DNA from: Maritimibacter sp. | Lineage (GTDB): Bacteria; Pseudomonadota; Alphaproteobacteria; Rhodobacterales; Rhodobacteraceae | Length of the DNA stretch: 64,000 nucleotides | Direction: 5' to 3' | NCBI GenBank assembly: GCA_002695005.1 | Contig: NZNT01000026.1 | Span: 124,001 to 188,000, forward strand | Shown: positions 34,982-42,869 of the stretch, piece after piece | How positions within the stretch are numbered: the first letter of the stretch is position 1 | Layout: every line of letters starts with the position of its first letter | Position numbers and translations under genes: made by a program | The notes under the pieces: model-generated | What the model saw: only the letters and a program-made list of their open reading frames with translations | Database searches by the model: none | Told to the model about the DNA's origin: nothing

Positions 34982-36723
34982 CAATGCGAGTCCTTTCCGA
35001 CCGGCGAGCCACGGCAGCCCTTGAGAAAGTCCAGATCGGCCCCCGTATCCGCGCCCATCACATGGGTCTGGTGGAGCCATTCATAACCGCTTTCGCGTTG
35101 CTCGTGGTTCGGTGTCCATGCCTCCAGCCGTGTCGACAGATCAGCCTCGGAGATGTCGAGGTGGATGCGCCGGGCCTCGACGTCGACTTCGATCATGTCG
35201 CCCGAACGTACCACGGCGAGCGGCCCGCCTGCGGCGGCTTCCGGAGAGGTGTGGAGGATCACGGTGCCGTAAGCGGTGCCCGACATGCGCGCGTCCGAGA
35301 TACGCACCATGTCGGTTATGCCCTTTTTCAGAACCTTCGGCGGCAGCCCCATGTTGCCCACCTCGGCCATGCCGGGATAGCCCTTGGGCCCGCAGTTCTT
35401 CAGCACCATCACGCAGGTCTCGTCGATGTCGAGCGCGTCGTCGTTGATCCGGGCCTTGTAGTCGTCGATATCCTCGAACACCACGGCACGTCCCCGGTGC
35501 TTGAGAAGGTGCTGTGACGCGGCCGAGGGTTTGAGAACGGCACCGTCGGGCGCAAGGTTTCCGCGCAGCACGGCGATCCCGCCCTGATCGGTCAGCGGTT
35601 TGTCGACGGGGCGGATGACGTCCTCGTTCCAGTTTCGCACGTCCTGAACCTCGTCCCAGATCGTGCTGCCGGCCACGGTCAGCGCGTCCTTGTGCAACTG
35701 CCCGGCTTCGCCCAGACGTTTCAGGACCACGGGCAGGCCACCGGCATAGAAGAACTCCTCCATCAGGTATTCGCCCGATGGCATCAGGTTCACGATGGTC
35801 GCCACGTCGCGCCCGCAGCGGTCCCAGTCGTCGAGCGTCAGGTCGACGCCGACCCGGCCCGCGATGGCGAGCAGGTGGATGACCGCGTTGGTGGAGCCGC
35901 CGATGGCGCCGTTGGTGCGGATCGCGTTCTCGAACGCGTCCTTTGTCATCACGTCGGACGGCTTGAGGTCGTCCTTGACCATCTGCACGATGCGACGCCC
36001 CGAAAGCTGCGCCATCACGCGGCGGCGGCTGTCAACGGCCGGGATTGCGGCGTTGCCGGACAATGCCATGCCCAGCGCCTCGGCCATCGAGGCCATCGTC
36101 GACGCGGTTCCCATCGTGTTGCAGGTGCCCGTCGAGCGGGACATGGAGTTCTCCGCTTCGAGGAATTCCTCCTGCGTCATCTCGCCCGCTTTCACCGCTT
36201 CCGAGAACTTCCACAGGTGCGTGCCGGAGCCGACGCGTTCGCCCCGGAAATACCCGTTCAGCATCGGTCCGCCGGTCACGACGATGGACGGCAGATCGGT
36301 CGAGGCCGCCGCCATCAGCAGGCTCGGCGTGGTCTTGTCACAGCCGACGAGGAGCACGGCCCCGTCGATGGGCTGGCCGCGCATCTGTTCCTCGGTCGCG
36401 AGGGCGGCGAGGTTGCGATACATCATCGCCGTCGGGCGGAATGTGTTTTCGGAAGCCGAGAACACCGGGACTTCGACGGGGAAGCCGCCAGCCTCCCAGA
36501 TGCCCGCCTTTACCTTTTCCGCCAGTTCGCGAAGGTGGCCGTTGCAGGGGGTCAGGTCGGACCATGTGTTCATGATCCCGATGATCGGCCGCCCGTCGAA
36601 CAGGTCATGCGGGTGGCCCTGGTTCTTCATCCAGCCGCGGTGATAGATCGTGTCGCGGCTGTTGCCCTCATACCATTCCTGCGACCGAAGCCTGCGCGGC
36701 CATTTTGCTGGCGAAAAAGTCAT
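34981..36723 (-). CDS. L-arabonate dehydratase (IlvD/Edd family)
   Basis: Fe-S sugar-acid dehydratase of 580 residues, forming L-2-keto-3-deoxyarabonate. The three cluster cysteines are visible: SDLTPCNGHL, LLVGCDKTTPS and STGTCNTMGTAST. Length and sequence (ICW-less pentonate dehydratase type, starting EWYEGNSRDTIYHRGWMKNQG) match the arabonate/xylonate group rather than dihydroxy-acid dehydratase. As no separate galactonate dehydratase is seen, it may also act on D-galactonate; this is inference. Confidence 0.92.
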   Translation of the reverse strand: MTFSPAKWPRRLRSQEWYEGNSRDTIYHRGWMKNQGHPHDLFDGRPIIGIMNTWSDLTPCNGHLRELAEKVKAGIWEAGGFPVEVPVFSASENTFRPTAMMYRNLAALATEEQMRGQPIDGAVLLVGCDKTTPSLLMAAASTDLPSIVVTGGPMLNGYFRGERVGSGTHLWKFSEAVKAGEMTQEEFLEAENSMSRSTGTCNTMGTASTMASMAEALGMALSGNAAIPAVDSRRRVMAQLSGRRIVQMVKDDLKPSDVMTKDAFENAIRTNGAIGGSTNAVIHLLAIAGRVGVDLTLDDWDRCGRDVATIVNLMPSGEYLMEEFFYAGGLPVVLKRLGEAGQLHKDALTVAGSTIWDEVQDVRNWNEDVIRPVDKPLTDQGGIAVLRGNLAPDGAVLKPSAASQHLLKHRGRAVVFEDIDDYKARINDDALDIDETCVMVLKNCGPKGYPGMAEVGNMGLPPKVLKKGITDMVRISDARMSGTAYGTVILHTSPEAAAGGPLAVVRSGDMIEVDVEARRIHLDISEADLSTRLEAWTPNHEQRESGYEWLHQTHVMGADTGADLDFLKGCRGSPVGKDSH

Positions 36724-36726
36724 GGC

Positions 36727-37962
36727 TCACCCCTGTTTCGATTTGTTGTAGACGTCGAAGATCACAGCGGCGAGCAGGACGAGGCCCTTGATCATCTGCT
36801 GGTAGTCGATGCCGATCCCCATGATCGACATGCCGTTGTTGAGCACACCCATCAGGAAGGCCCCGACCACGGCGCCGACGATCTTGCCGACCCCGCCGGA
36901 CATCGACGCGCCGCCGATAAACACCGCCGCGATCACGTCGAGCTCCAGCGCAAAGCCCGCCTTGGGCGTCGCGGTGTTGAGCCGCGCGGCGAAGACGAGG
37001 CCCGCAGCGGCGGCCAGAATACCCATGTTCACGAAGGCGAGGAACGTCAACCGCTCGGTCTTGATGCCTGACAGCTTGGCCGCCTTCTGATTGCCACCCA
37101 GCGCGTAGATGCGGCGGCCGAGGATCGTGCGTTCGGTGATGAACGCATAGACGATGGTCAGCACGCCCATCGTGATCAGCACGTTCGGCAGACCCCGGAA
37201 GGTCGACAGCTTGAACATGATGAAGATCAGCGCGATGCCGACGATGGCGTTTCGAGCAATGAAGAAGCTGCGCGGCTCGTCCACGATGCCATAGGCCCGG
37301 TTGCGCGCCCGCTTGCGGATACCCGTCGACACCACCGCAAAGGCGGCGATCAGACCCGTGCATAGCGCCAGAACGTTCACCTGCCGCGCGTCGAAAATCG
37401 GGGCGAGCGCCGCGCCGATCCCTTCGGGGAAGATGTCGGGCACAAAGCCGTTGGCGATGACCTGAAACTGCTGCGGGAAGGGTCCGACGGACTGCCCTTC
37501 GAGCAGCCAGAGAGACAAACCGCGAAACACCAGCATCCCGGCCAGCGTCACGATGAAAGACGGAATCTTCCAATAGGCGACCCAATAGCCCTGCGCCGCA
37601 CCGATGACGCCGCCCGCCAGCAGGCAGACGAGGATCGTGAAGAGGAAGTTGAACTCGTAATTGACGATCATCACCGCCGCGAGCGCGCCGATAAAGCCCA
37701 TCACCGAGCCGACCGAAAGGTCGATGTTGCCCGACACGATGACGACCAGCATCCCCAGCGCCATGATGATGATATAGCTGTTTTGCAGCAGCAGGTTCGT
37801 GATGTTGACGGGGCGCAGCAGCGTCCCGCCCGTGACGATCTGGAAAAAGGCCATGATCGCGATCAGGGCGAACAGCAGCCCGTATTCCCGCATATGACCC
37901 AACAGGTATTCGCCGACGCCCTTGGGCTGGTTTTCTTCGACAGTGTTCTCAGCAAGTGCCAT
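36727..37962 (-). CDS. multiple-sugar ABC transporter permease, GguB/XylH type
   Basis: Single large CUT2 permease (411 residues, about ten to twelve helices) with VIVSGNIDLSVGSVMGFIG near 75 and the typical AAVFIGGASMSGGVGKIVGA near 330. It works as a homodimer with the twin ATPase and ChvE-like binding protein encoded just upstream. Confidence 0.93.
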   Translation of the reverse strand: MALAENTVEENQPKGVGEYLLGHMREYGLLFALIAIMAFFQIVTGGTLLRPVNITNLLLQNSYIIIMALGMLVVIVSGNIDLSVGSVMGFIGALAAVMIVNYEFNFLFTILVCLLAGGVIGAAQGYWVAYWKIPSFIVTLAGMLVFRGLSLWLLEGQSVGPFPQQFQVIANGFVPDIFPEGIGAALAPIFDARQVNVLALCTGLIAAFAVVSTGIRKRARNRAYGIVDEPRSFFIARNAIVGIALIFIMFKLSTFRGLPNVLITMGVLTIVYAFITERTILGRRIYALGGNQKAAKLSGIKTERLTFLAFVNMGILAAAAGLVFAARLNTATPKAGFALELDVIAAVFIGGASMSGGVGKIVGAVVGAFLMGVLNNGMSIMGIGIDYQQMIKGLVLLAAVIFDVYNKSKQG

Positions 37963-37973
37963 GTCCGGCCCCC

Positions 37974-39494
37974 CTATTCCGTCACGATGAGCGACATGAT
38001 CCGCTCCTGGCTGGCTTCATTCGCGGTCAGTTCCCCGACGAGCGCCCCTTCATTCATCACATAGACGCGGTCGCACATGCCGAGCAGTTCGGGCATCTCG
38101 GACGAGATCATCAGCACGCCTTTGCCCTGTGCGGACAGGTCGTTGATGATCCCGTAAATCTCGAATTTCGCGCCAACGTCGATCCCGCGCGTGGGCTCGT
38201 CGAGGATCAGAACCTCGGGCCCGGCAAAGAGCCATTTCGACAGCACCACCTTCTGCTGGTTGCCGCCCGACAGGTTCATGACCTTCTGAAAGACGCTGGG
38301 CGTGCGGATGTTCATGGCGCGCCTGTATTCTTCGGACACCTCGGTTTCGCGGTTGTCGTCCAGGATGCCGCCCCGCGACACGCCGTCGAGATTGGCCAGC
38401 GTCACATTGCGCAGGATGGTCTCTTCCAGCACGAGGCCAAGGCTCTTGCGATCCTCGGTCACATAGGCGAGGCCCGCGTCAATGGCGCGATGCACCTTGC
38501 TGACGTCGACGGGCTTGCCGTGCATCTTCACGGTGCCGGAAATATTGCGGCCATAAGACCTGCCGAAAATGCTCATCGCCAGTTCGGTGCGGCCCGACCC
38601 CATCAGCCCGGCGATCCCCACGACCTCGCCCGCCCTGACGTGGAAGTCGGCGGATTTGATGACCTGCCGCTCGGCGTGTTCCGGGTGCCAGACGTTCCAG
38701 TCCTCGACCTCGAGAAGAACCTCGCCCGCCCGGCGTTCGCGGCTCGGATAACGATGGGCCATGTCGCGGCCCACCATGTCGCGCACGATGGCGTCCTCGG
38801 TGATGGTCTGGGTCTTGGCATCCAGCGTGGACACGGTCGTGCCGTCGCGGATCACCGTGACCGTATCGGCCACCCGGCGCACTTCGTTGAGCTTGTGGCT
38901 GATGATGATCGACGTGACACCCTGTGCCTTCAGCTCCAGCATCAGGTCGAGCAGCGCCTGACTGTCGGATTCCGACAGCGCCGCGGTCGGCTCATCCAGA
39001 ATGAGCAGGCGCACTTCCTTGGACAGGGCTTTGGCGATCTCGACAAGCTGCTGCTTGCCCACGCCTAGCTTGTCCACCAGCGTCGTCGGCGCCTCGCGCA
39101 GGCCGACCTTGCGCAATAGCTCGGTGGTGCGCTGGAACGTGCCGGGCCAGTCGATGACCCCGCGTGTGGCGTTCTCGTTGCCCAGAAACAAGTTCTCGGC
39201 AATGGACAGAAGCGGGACGAGCGCCAGCTCCTGGTGAATGATGATGATGCCGCGCGCTTCGCTGTCGGCAATGTCGCGGAACTCGGCCAGCGCGCCGTCG
39301 TAATGGATTTCGCCGTCATATGTGCCTGCGGGATAGACCCCGGAAAGCACTTTCATGAGCGTGGATTTCCCGGCACCGTTTTCGCCGACCAGTGCGTGAA
39401 TTTCACCCTGCCTGACGGTCAGGTTCACCTCGTCGAGCGCCTTGACACCCGGGAACGTCTTGGTGATCGAACGCATTTCGAGAAGCGCGGTCAT
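37974..39494 (-). CDS. multiple-sugar ABC transporter ATPase, GguA/XylG type
   Basis: Twin-cassette ATPase of 506 residues. First cassette: [16 protein letters not shown] and [15 protein letters not shown]; second: [16 protein letters not shown] and [15 protein letters not shown] with [14 protein letters not shown] chose the ATG at 39494; a GTG two codons earlier is also possible. Lies 12 bases before the permease gene. Confidence 0.93.
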   Translation of the reverse strand: MTALLEMRSITKTFPGVKALDEVNLTVRQGEIHALVGENGAGKSTLMKVLSGVYPAGTYDGEIHYDGALAEFRDIADSEARGIIIIHQELALVPLLSIAENLFLGNENATRGVIDWPGTFQRTTELLRKVGLREAPTTLVDKLGVGKQQLVEIAKALSKEVRLLILDEPTAALSESDSQALLDLMLELKAQGVTSIIISHKLNEVRRVADTVTVIRDGTTVSTLDAKTQTITEDAIVRDMVGRDMAHRYPSRERRAGEVLLEVEDWNVWHPEHAERQVIKSADFHVRAGEVVGIAGLMGSGRTELAMSIFGRSYGRNISGTVKMHGKPVDVSKVHRAIDAGLAYVTEDRKSLGLVLEETILRNVTLANLDGVSRGGILDDNRETEVSEEYRRAMNIRTPSVFQKVMNLSGGNQQKVVLSKWLFAGPEVLILDEPTRGIDVGAKFEIYGIINDLSAQGKGVLMISSEMPELLGMCDRVYVMNEGALVGELTANEASQERIMSLIVTE

Positions 39495-39519
39495 CGCCAC
39501 CCCTTTCGATAAACCGAAC

Positions 39520-39543
39520 CTGCCCGGACCGAAGCCCGGGCAG
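39520..39543 (-). other. intercistronic stem-loop after the ChvE-like gene
   Basis: CTGCCCGG and CCGGGCAG form a perfect eight-pair stem with an eight-base loop, 20 bases past the stop of the binding-protein gene and before the ATPase gene. The position matches the stem-loop at 16890-16920 in the other CUT2 operon and suggests mRNA stabilisation or partial attenuation. Confidence 0.6.
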
Positions 39544-39563
39544 ATCGGGAGAAGATCAGGTGA

Positions 39564-40622
39564 TTACTGGATCTGATCCATCGTGTAGTAGCCGGAGTCC
39601 ACCAGCCGCTCTTCCCAGTTCTGCGCCGTCACGGGGAGCGGCTCGAGCAGGTAGGAGGGGACGACCTTGACGCCATTGTCATAGGTCTCGGTGTCGTTGA
39701 TCTCGGGCTCACCGCCTTCGAGCAGCGCATCGACCATGCCCACGGTGACGCGGGCCAGTTCGCGGGTGTCCTTGAAGATCGTCGAGTATTGCTCGCCGGC
39801 AAGGATCGACTTGACCGAGGGAACCTCGGCGTCCTGACCCGTGACGATCGGCATCTCCTGATCGCCGGAGCCATAGCCCACGCCCTTGAGCGAGGACAGG
39901 ATACCGATGGACAGCCCGTCGTAGGGCGACAGCACACCATGAACCTGCTTGTCGGTGTATTGCGCCGACAAAAGGTTATCCATGCGCGCCTGCGCCACGG
40001 CACCGTCCCAACGCAGGGTGCCGACCGTGTCCATGCCCATCTGGCCCGACGCGACCTCGATGCTGCCATCGTCGATCAGCGGCTGGAGCACGCTCATCGC
40101 GCCGTCATAGAAGAAGTAGGCGTTGTTGTCGTCGGGCGAGCCGCCGAACAGCTCGACGTTCCACGGGCTGACGTCCGGGAAGCGTTCCTTCAGACCTTCG
40201 ACCAGCGTGGTGGCCTGCTGCACGCCGACCTTGAAGTTGTCGAAGGTGGCATAGTAGTCGACGTCCCCGCTGTCGCGGATCAGGCGGTCATAGGCGATCA
40301 CCGGGATGCCGGACGCCGCGGCGTTGGCCAGCGCGTTCGACAGGGTGGTGCCGTCGATGGCGGCGATCACGAGCGCGTCGACACCCTTGGTGATCATGTT
40401 CTCGATCTGGGCCAACTGGTTCGGGATGTCGTCTTCGGCATACTGAAGATCGGTCTCGTAGCCCGCCTCCTCGAACTGGGCGACCATCGAATTGCCGTCG
40501 GAAATCCAGCGGGCCGATGATTTGGTCGGCATCGCGATGCCCACGGTGTCGGCCCAGGCCGCAGGCGCGGATGCGAGCACGGCAATGGCACTGGCCGAAG
40601 CCAGGAAAGTCTTGAATTTCAT
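39564..40622 (-). CDS. chvE: multiple-sugar-binding periplasmic protein, ChvE type
   Basis: Periplasmic receptor for galactose, arabinose, glucose and related sugars; 352 residues with a signal peptide ([24 protein letters not shown]) and mature start [19 protein letters not shown]. The family features [14 protein letters not shown] and [18 protein letters not shown] are present. First gene of the long catabolic operon and divergent from a LysR regulator, exactly the chvE/gbpR arrangement of Agrobacterium and Azospirillum (where the protein is SbpA/ChvE). Confidence 0.93.
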   Translation of the reverse strand: MKFKTFLASASAIAVLASAPAAWADTVGIAMPTKSSARWISDGNSMVAQFEEAGYETDLQYAEDDIPNQLAQIENMITKGVDALVIAAIDGTTLSNALANAAASGIPVIAYDRLIRDSGDVDYYATFDNFKVGVQQATTLVEGLKERFPDVSPWNVELFGGSPDDNNAYFFYDGAMSVLQPLIDDGSIEVASGQMGMDTVGTLRWDGAVAQARMDNLLSAQYTDKQVHGVLSPYDGLSIGILSSLKGVGYGSGDQEMPIVTGQDAEVPSVKSILAGEQYSTIFKDTRELARVTVGMVDALLEGGEPEINDTETYDNGVKVVPSYLLEPLPVTAQNWEERLVDSGYYTMDQIQ

Positions 40623-40766
40623 GGTGTTCCTCCACTTTGTCGCGCTCTCCCGGCGCGAACTCTCCCTGAAGGTCCTTGCGAACCCAGCCAAGGCCTAGGC
40701 TGCGGCTGCATAACAATCAAATCCGAGTTTTGACAATCTGCATACTATGAATGATATGTTTATCGC
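40623..40766. promoter_or_regulatory. divergent chvE/lysR control region
   Basis: This 144-base gap drives the catabolic operon leftward and the LysR gene rightward. An inverted repeat TCAAA-N7-TTTGA (40717-40733) and an AT-rich stretch with CATAC...GTATG-like half sites (40740-40762) are the best LysR binding candidates. No copy of the ATATCC-N7-GGATAT repeat occurs here, so control seems separate from the abfA operon. Confidence 0.45.
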
Positions 40767-41684
40767 ATGGATATTGCGCACCGCCTGAAACCCAGCCATA
40801 TGCAACTCCTTCTGCACATTGCCGAAACCGGCCAATTGCAACGGGCGGCCCAGCTTTGCGCCATGTCGCAACCTGCCGCGTCGCGCATTCTGTCCGATAT
40901 CGAGCGCCAGATCGGCAGCCCTCTGTTCGACCGGCATCCCAAGGGCTCGACGCCGACGGAACTCGGGTCAGTCGTGATCCGGCACGCCAAAGTGGTCCTG
41001 CAAGAGCTGGATGAACTGGAAACCGACGTGGCCCGCCACACGACGGGCGAGATGGGGCAGGTGCGCGTCGGCGCGGTCACGGGCCCCGCGGTCGGGTCGC
41101 TCATTCCAGCGATCCGGCGGATCCGCTCGCGAACGCCGGATATCGAAATGACGGTCGAGGTCGGCCCCTCGAACGAACTCGTCCGGGGCCTCGCAGAGGG
41201 GCGCTTCGATTTCGTCATCGCGCGGCTGCCGCCGGGATACGACTCCCGCGATTTTCGCATGTACCCCGCGCGCAGCGAAGAGGTCGCGCTGGTCGTGCGG
41301 CCCGGCCACCCGCTCGCCACGCGCAGGGGCGTCCGACTTTCGGAGACACTGAACTTCGAATGGGTGATCCAGGCGATTGGCTCACCGATCCGCCAGGCGG
41401 TCGAAGCAGCCTTCCACGCCCGCGGGATCGACACGCCGGCACAAGTGACGAACTCGTCGTCCCTGCTCGTCATGCTCGCCATGCTCGACGGGACCGACGT
41501 GATCGCCCCCCAAAGCAGGGAGGTTTTCGACATGCTCGTCTCCGGCGGTCGCGGCGCGCATGTGGCCATGATCGACCTTGACGTGCCCCTGTCGGTGTCA
41601 CCCTGCTTCATCATCCGCAATCGCTACAGCCGCCTGTCGGCGGCAGCAGAGCGGCTGTTTCAGGAAGTCTTGGCCGCGCTATAG
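40767..41684 (+). CDS. LysR-family regulator, GbpR type
   Basis: LysR regulator of 305 residues: N-terminal winged helix (LLLHIAETGQLQRAAQLCAMSQPAASRILSDIER, about 14-48) and a substrate-binding effector domain. Closest in context to GbpR, which activates chvE-type genes in response to galactose and arabinose, and it is divergent from chvE here. A strong terminator follows. Confidence 0.88.
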   Translation: MDIAHRLKPSHMQLLLHIAETGQLQRAAQLCAMSQPAASRILSDIERQIGSPLFDRHPKGSTPTELGSVVIRHAKVVLQELDELETDVARHTTGEMGQVRVGAVTGPAVGSLIPAIRRIRSRTPDIEMTVEVGPSNELVRGLAEGRFDFVIARLPPGYDSRDFRMYPARSEEVALVVRPGHPLATRRGVRLSETLNFEWVIQAIGSPIRQAVEAAFHARGIDTPAQVTNSSSLLVMLAMLDGTDVIAPQSREVFDMLVSGGRGAHVAMIDLDVPLSVSPCFIIRNRYSRLSAAAERLFQEVLAAL

Positions 41685-41724
41685 CGGCGAGCCCCGATGC
41701 ATGTCCCCGGACCGGAGCTTTCGC

Positions 41725-41759
41725 CCGGCCCCGCTGAAACCGGGGCCGGTGCACTTTTT
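41725..41759 (+). terminator. intrinsic terminator of the lysR gene
   Basis: CCGGCCCCG pairs perfectly with CGGGGCCGG (41725-41749, seven-base loop) and is followed after five bases by five T's. It separates the sugar region from the convergent exopolysaccharide operon. Confidence 0.8.
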
Positions 41760-41831
41760 GGAGGACTCTATCCTATTATTCGGCGGGGTATCACCCGAAC
41801 AGGACAGGTGCGCATTTCAGGCGGTCAAGCC

Positions 41832-42869
41832 CTACCAGAGCAGCGACTGGCTCCCGCCAAGTTTCGAGTTTCCGAGTGGGCGGTAGCTTTCAACAAAAGC
41901 CTCGACTTCAGGCGCATCGAACAACGACAGGTAGGCGTCCGCCCATGCCAATTCGAAGCCCTGCACCTCGTCTTCGCCGTTAAAGAGCGTCTGCGCCTCG
42001 CCAGCGCGATCCGTGACCAGCGCTTCGTCTTCGAACGCAGCCGGCACGAAGGACGCGATCCGGTTGATCGCGCCGTCGCACTGGGAAAACAGGTCGTAAC
42101 CGTCGTCGTCCAGCATCGTGGCCCCCACGACCAGCGGCGCGACCGCGTGGAGTTGGTAGTGCATGGCACGCGGACCGCGATCCATCTCGAGCGGAAGCGC
42201 TCCGACCTGATCCGCCTGGCAGGCAACGGTCATCAGTGAATACGCGCTCCAGGACCGCAGCAGGTCGTCATCGGTGGCGTCACCGACAGCGGCGGCCGCG
42301 AAGCCGGCCCAGGCGCGCAGGTTGTTGCGGCTCGCCTTGGGCGGCGCGTCGGCATCGAACCAGTTCATGCTGTGCGTCATACGCGCACGCAGCCACTGGT
42401 CGATGCGCTCGCCGGCCTCGGGCTCCGGTTCCACCACCTGCTTGGCCTGCCAGTAGGCCATCGCAAAGCCCGCAATGCGGGACGGGGCGGACAGGTTGGC
42501 ATTCATGCTGCCCAGATCCGAGAGCGCGTCGCTTTCGGCCCATTGATCCAGGGCGGCGATGACGCAGCGCGCTTCGGACTCGGCATCGGCCCCCTCTTTC
42601 TCGAGCGCCGCATTGGCGTGAGAGGTCAGCTCCACGATGAAGTCGTCCACCGGGTCCAGCGCCTCGTTCACTTCGGCATTGGACTGTTCGTCGATGTCCG
42701 AGCGGTCCTCGCTCTCGTCGGTGTAGCGGCTCCCGTAGGACAGCGAGACCACGGGCTCGGGCACGTCAAAGCATGCCTCTCCCCCGCCCTGCGCCTCCTG
42801 GGCCTGCGCCCCCGTGGTCCCAAACGCAGTCGCGAGGGCCAGGAGGGATAAGGTCGTTTGGCGTTTCAT
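41832..42869 (-). CDS. algL: AlgL-like protein (PL5 alginate lyase fold) with altered active site
   Basis: Periplasmic protein of 345 residues with a signal peptide (cut near AQAQEAQ). The PL5 blocks are clear: ASRNNLRAWAGFAAAAVG and LPLEMDRGPRAMHYQLHAVAPLV. Aligned by spacing to Sphingomonas A1-III and P. aeruginosa AlgL, Asn183, Arg231 and Tyr238 keep the catalytic positions, but the key His is Leu184. In alginate producers AlgL clears misdirected polymer from the periplasm; this copy may be inactive, altered in specificity or structural. Last gene of the alg-type operon, coupled to the Sel1 protein gene. Confidence 0.82.
   Translation of the reverse strand: MKRQTTLSLLALATAFGTTGAQAQEAQGGGEACFDVPEPVVSLSYGSRYTDESEDRSDIDEQSNAEVNEALDPVDDFIVELTSHANAALEKEGADAESEARCVIAALDQWAESDALSDLGSMNANLSAPSRIAGFAMAYWQAKQVVEPEPEAGERIDQWLRARMTHSMNWFDADAPPKASRNNLRAWAGFAAAAVGDATDDDLLRSWSAYSLMTVACQADQVGALPLEMDRGPRAMHYQLHAVAPLVVGATMLDDDGYDLFSQCDGAINRIASFVPAAFEDEALVTDRAGEAQTLFNGEDEVQGFELAWADAYLSLFDAPEVEAFVESYRPLGNSKLGGSQSLLW

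Noticed and set aside
35692-37071. A 459-codon plus-strand frame
   Set aside because: Antisense across the arabonate dehydratase and permease genes, crossing both without any recognisable domain.
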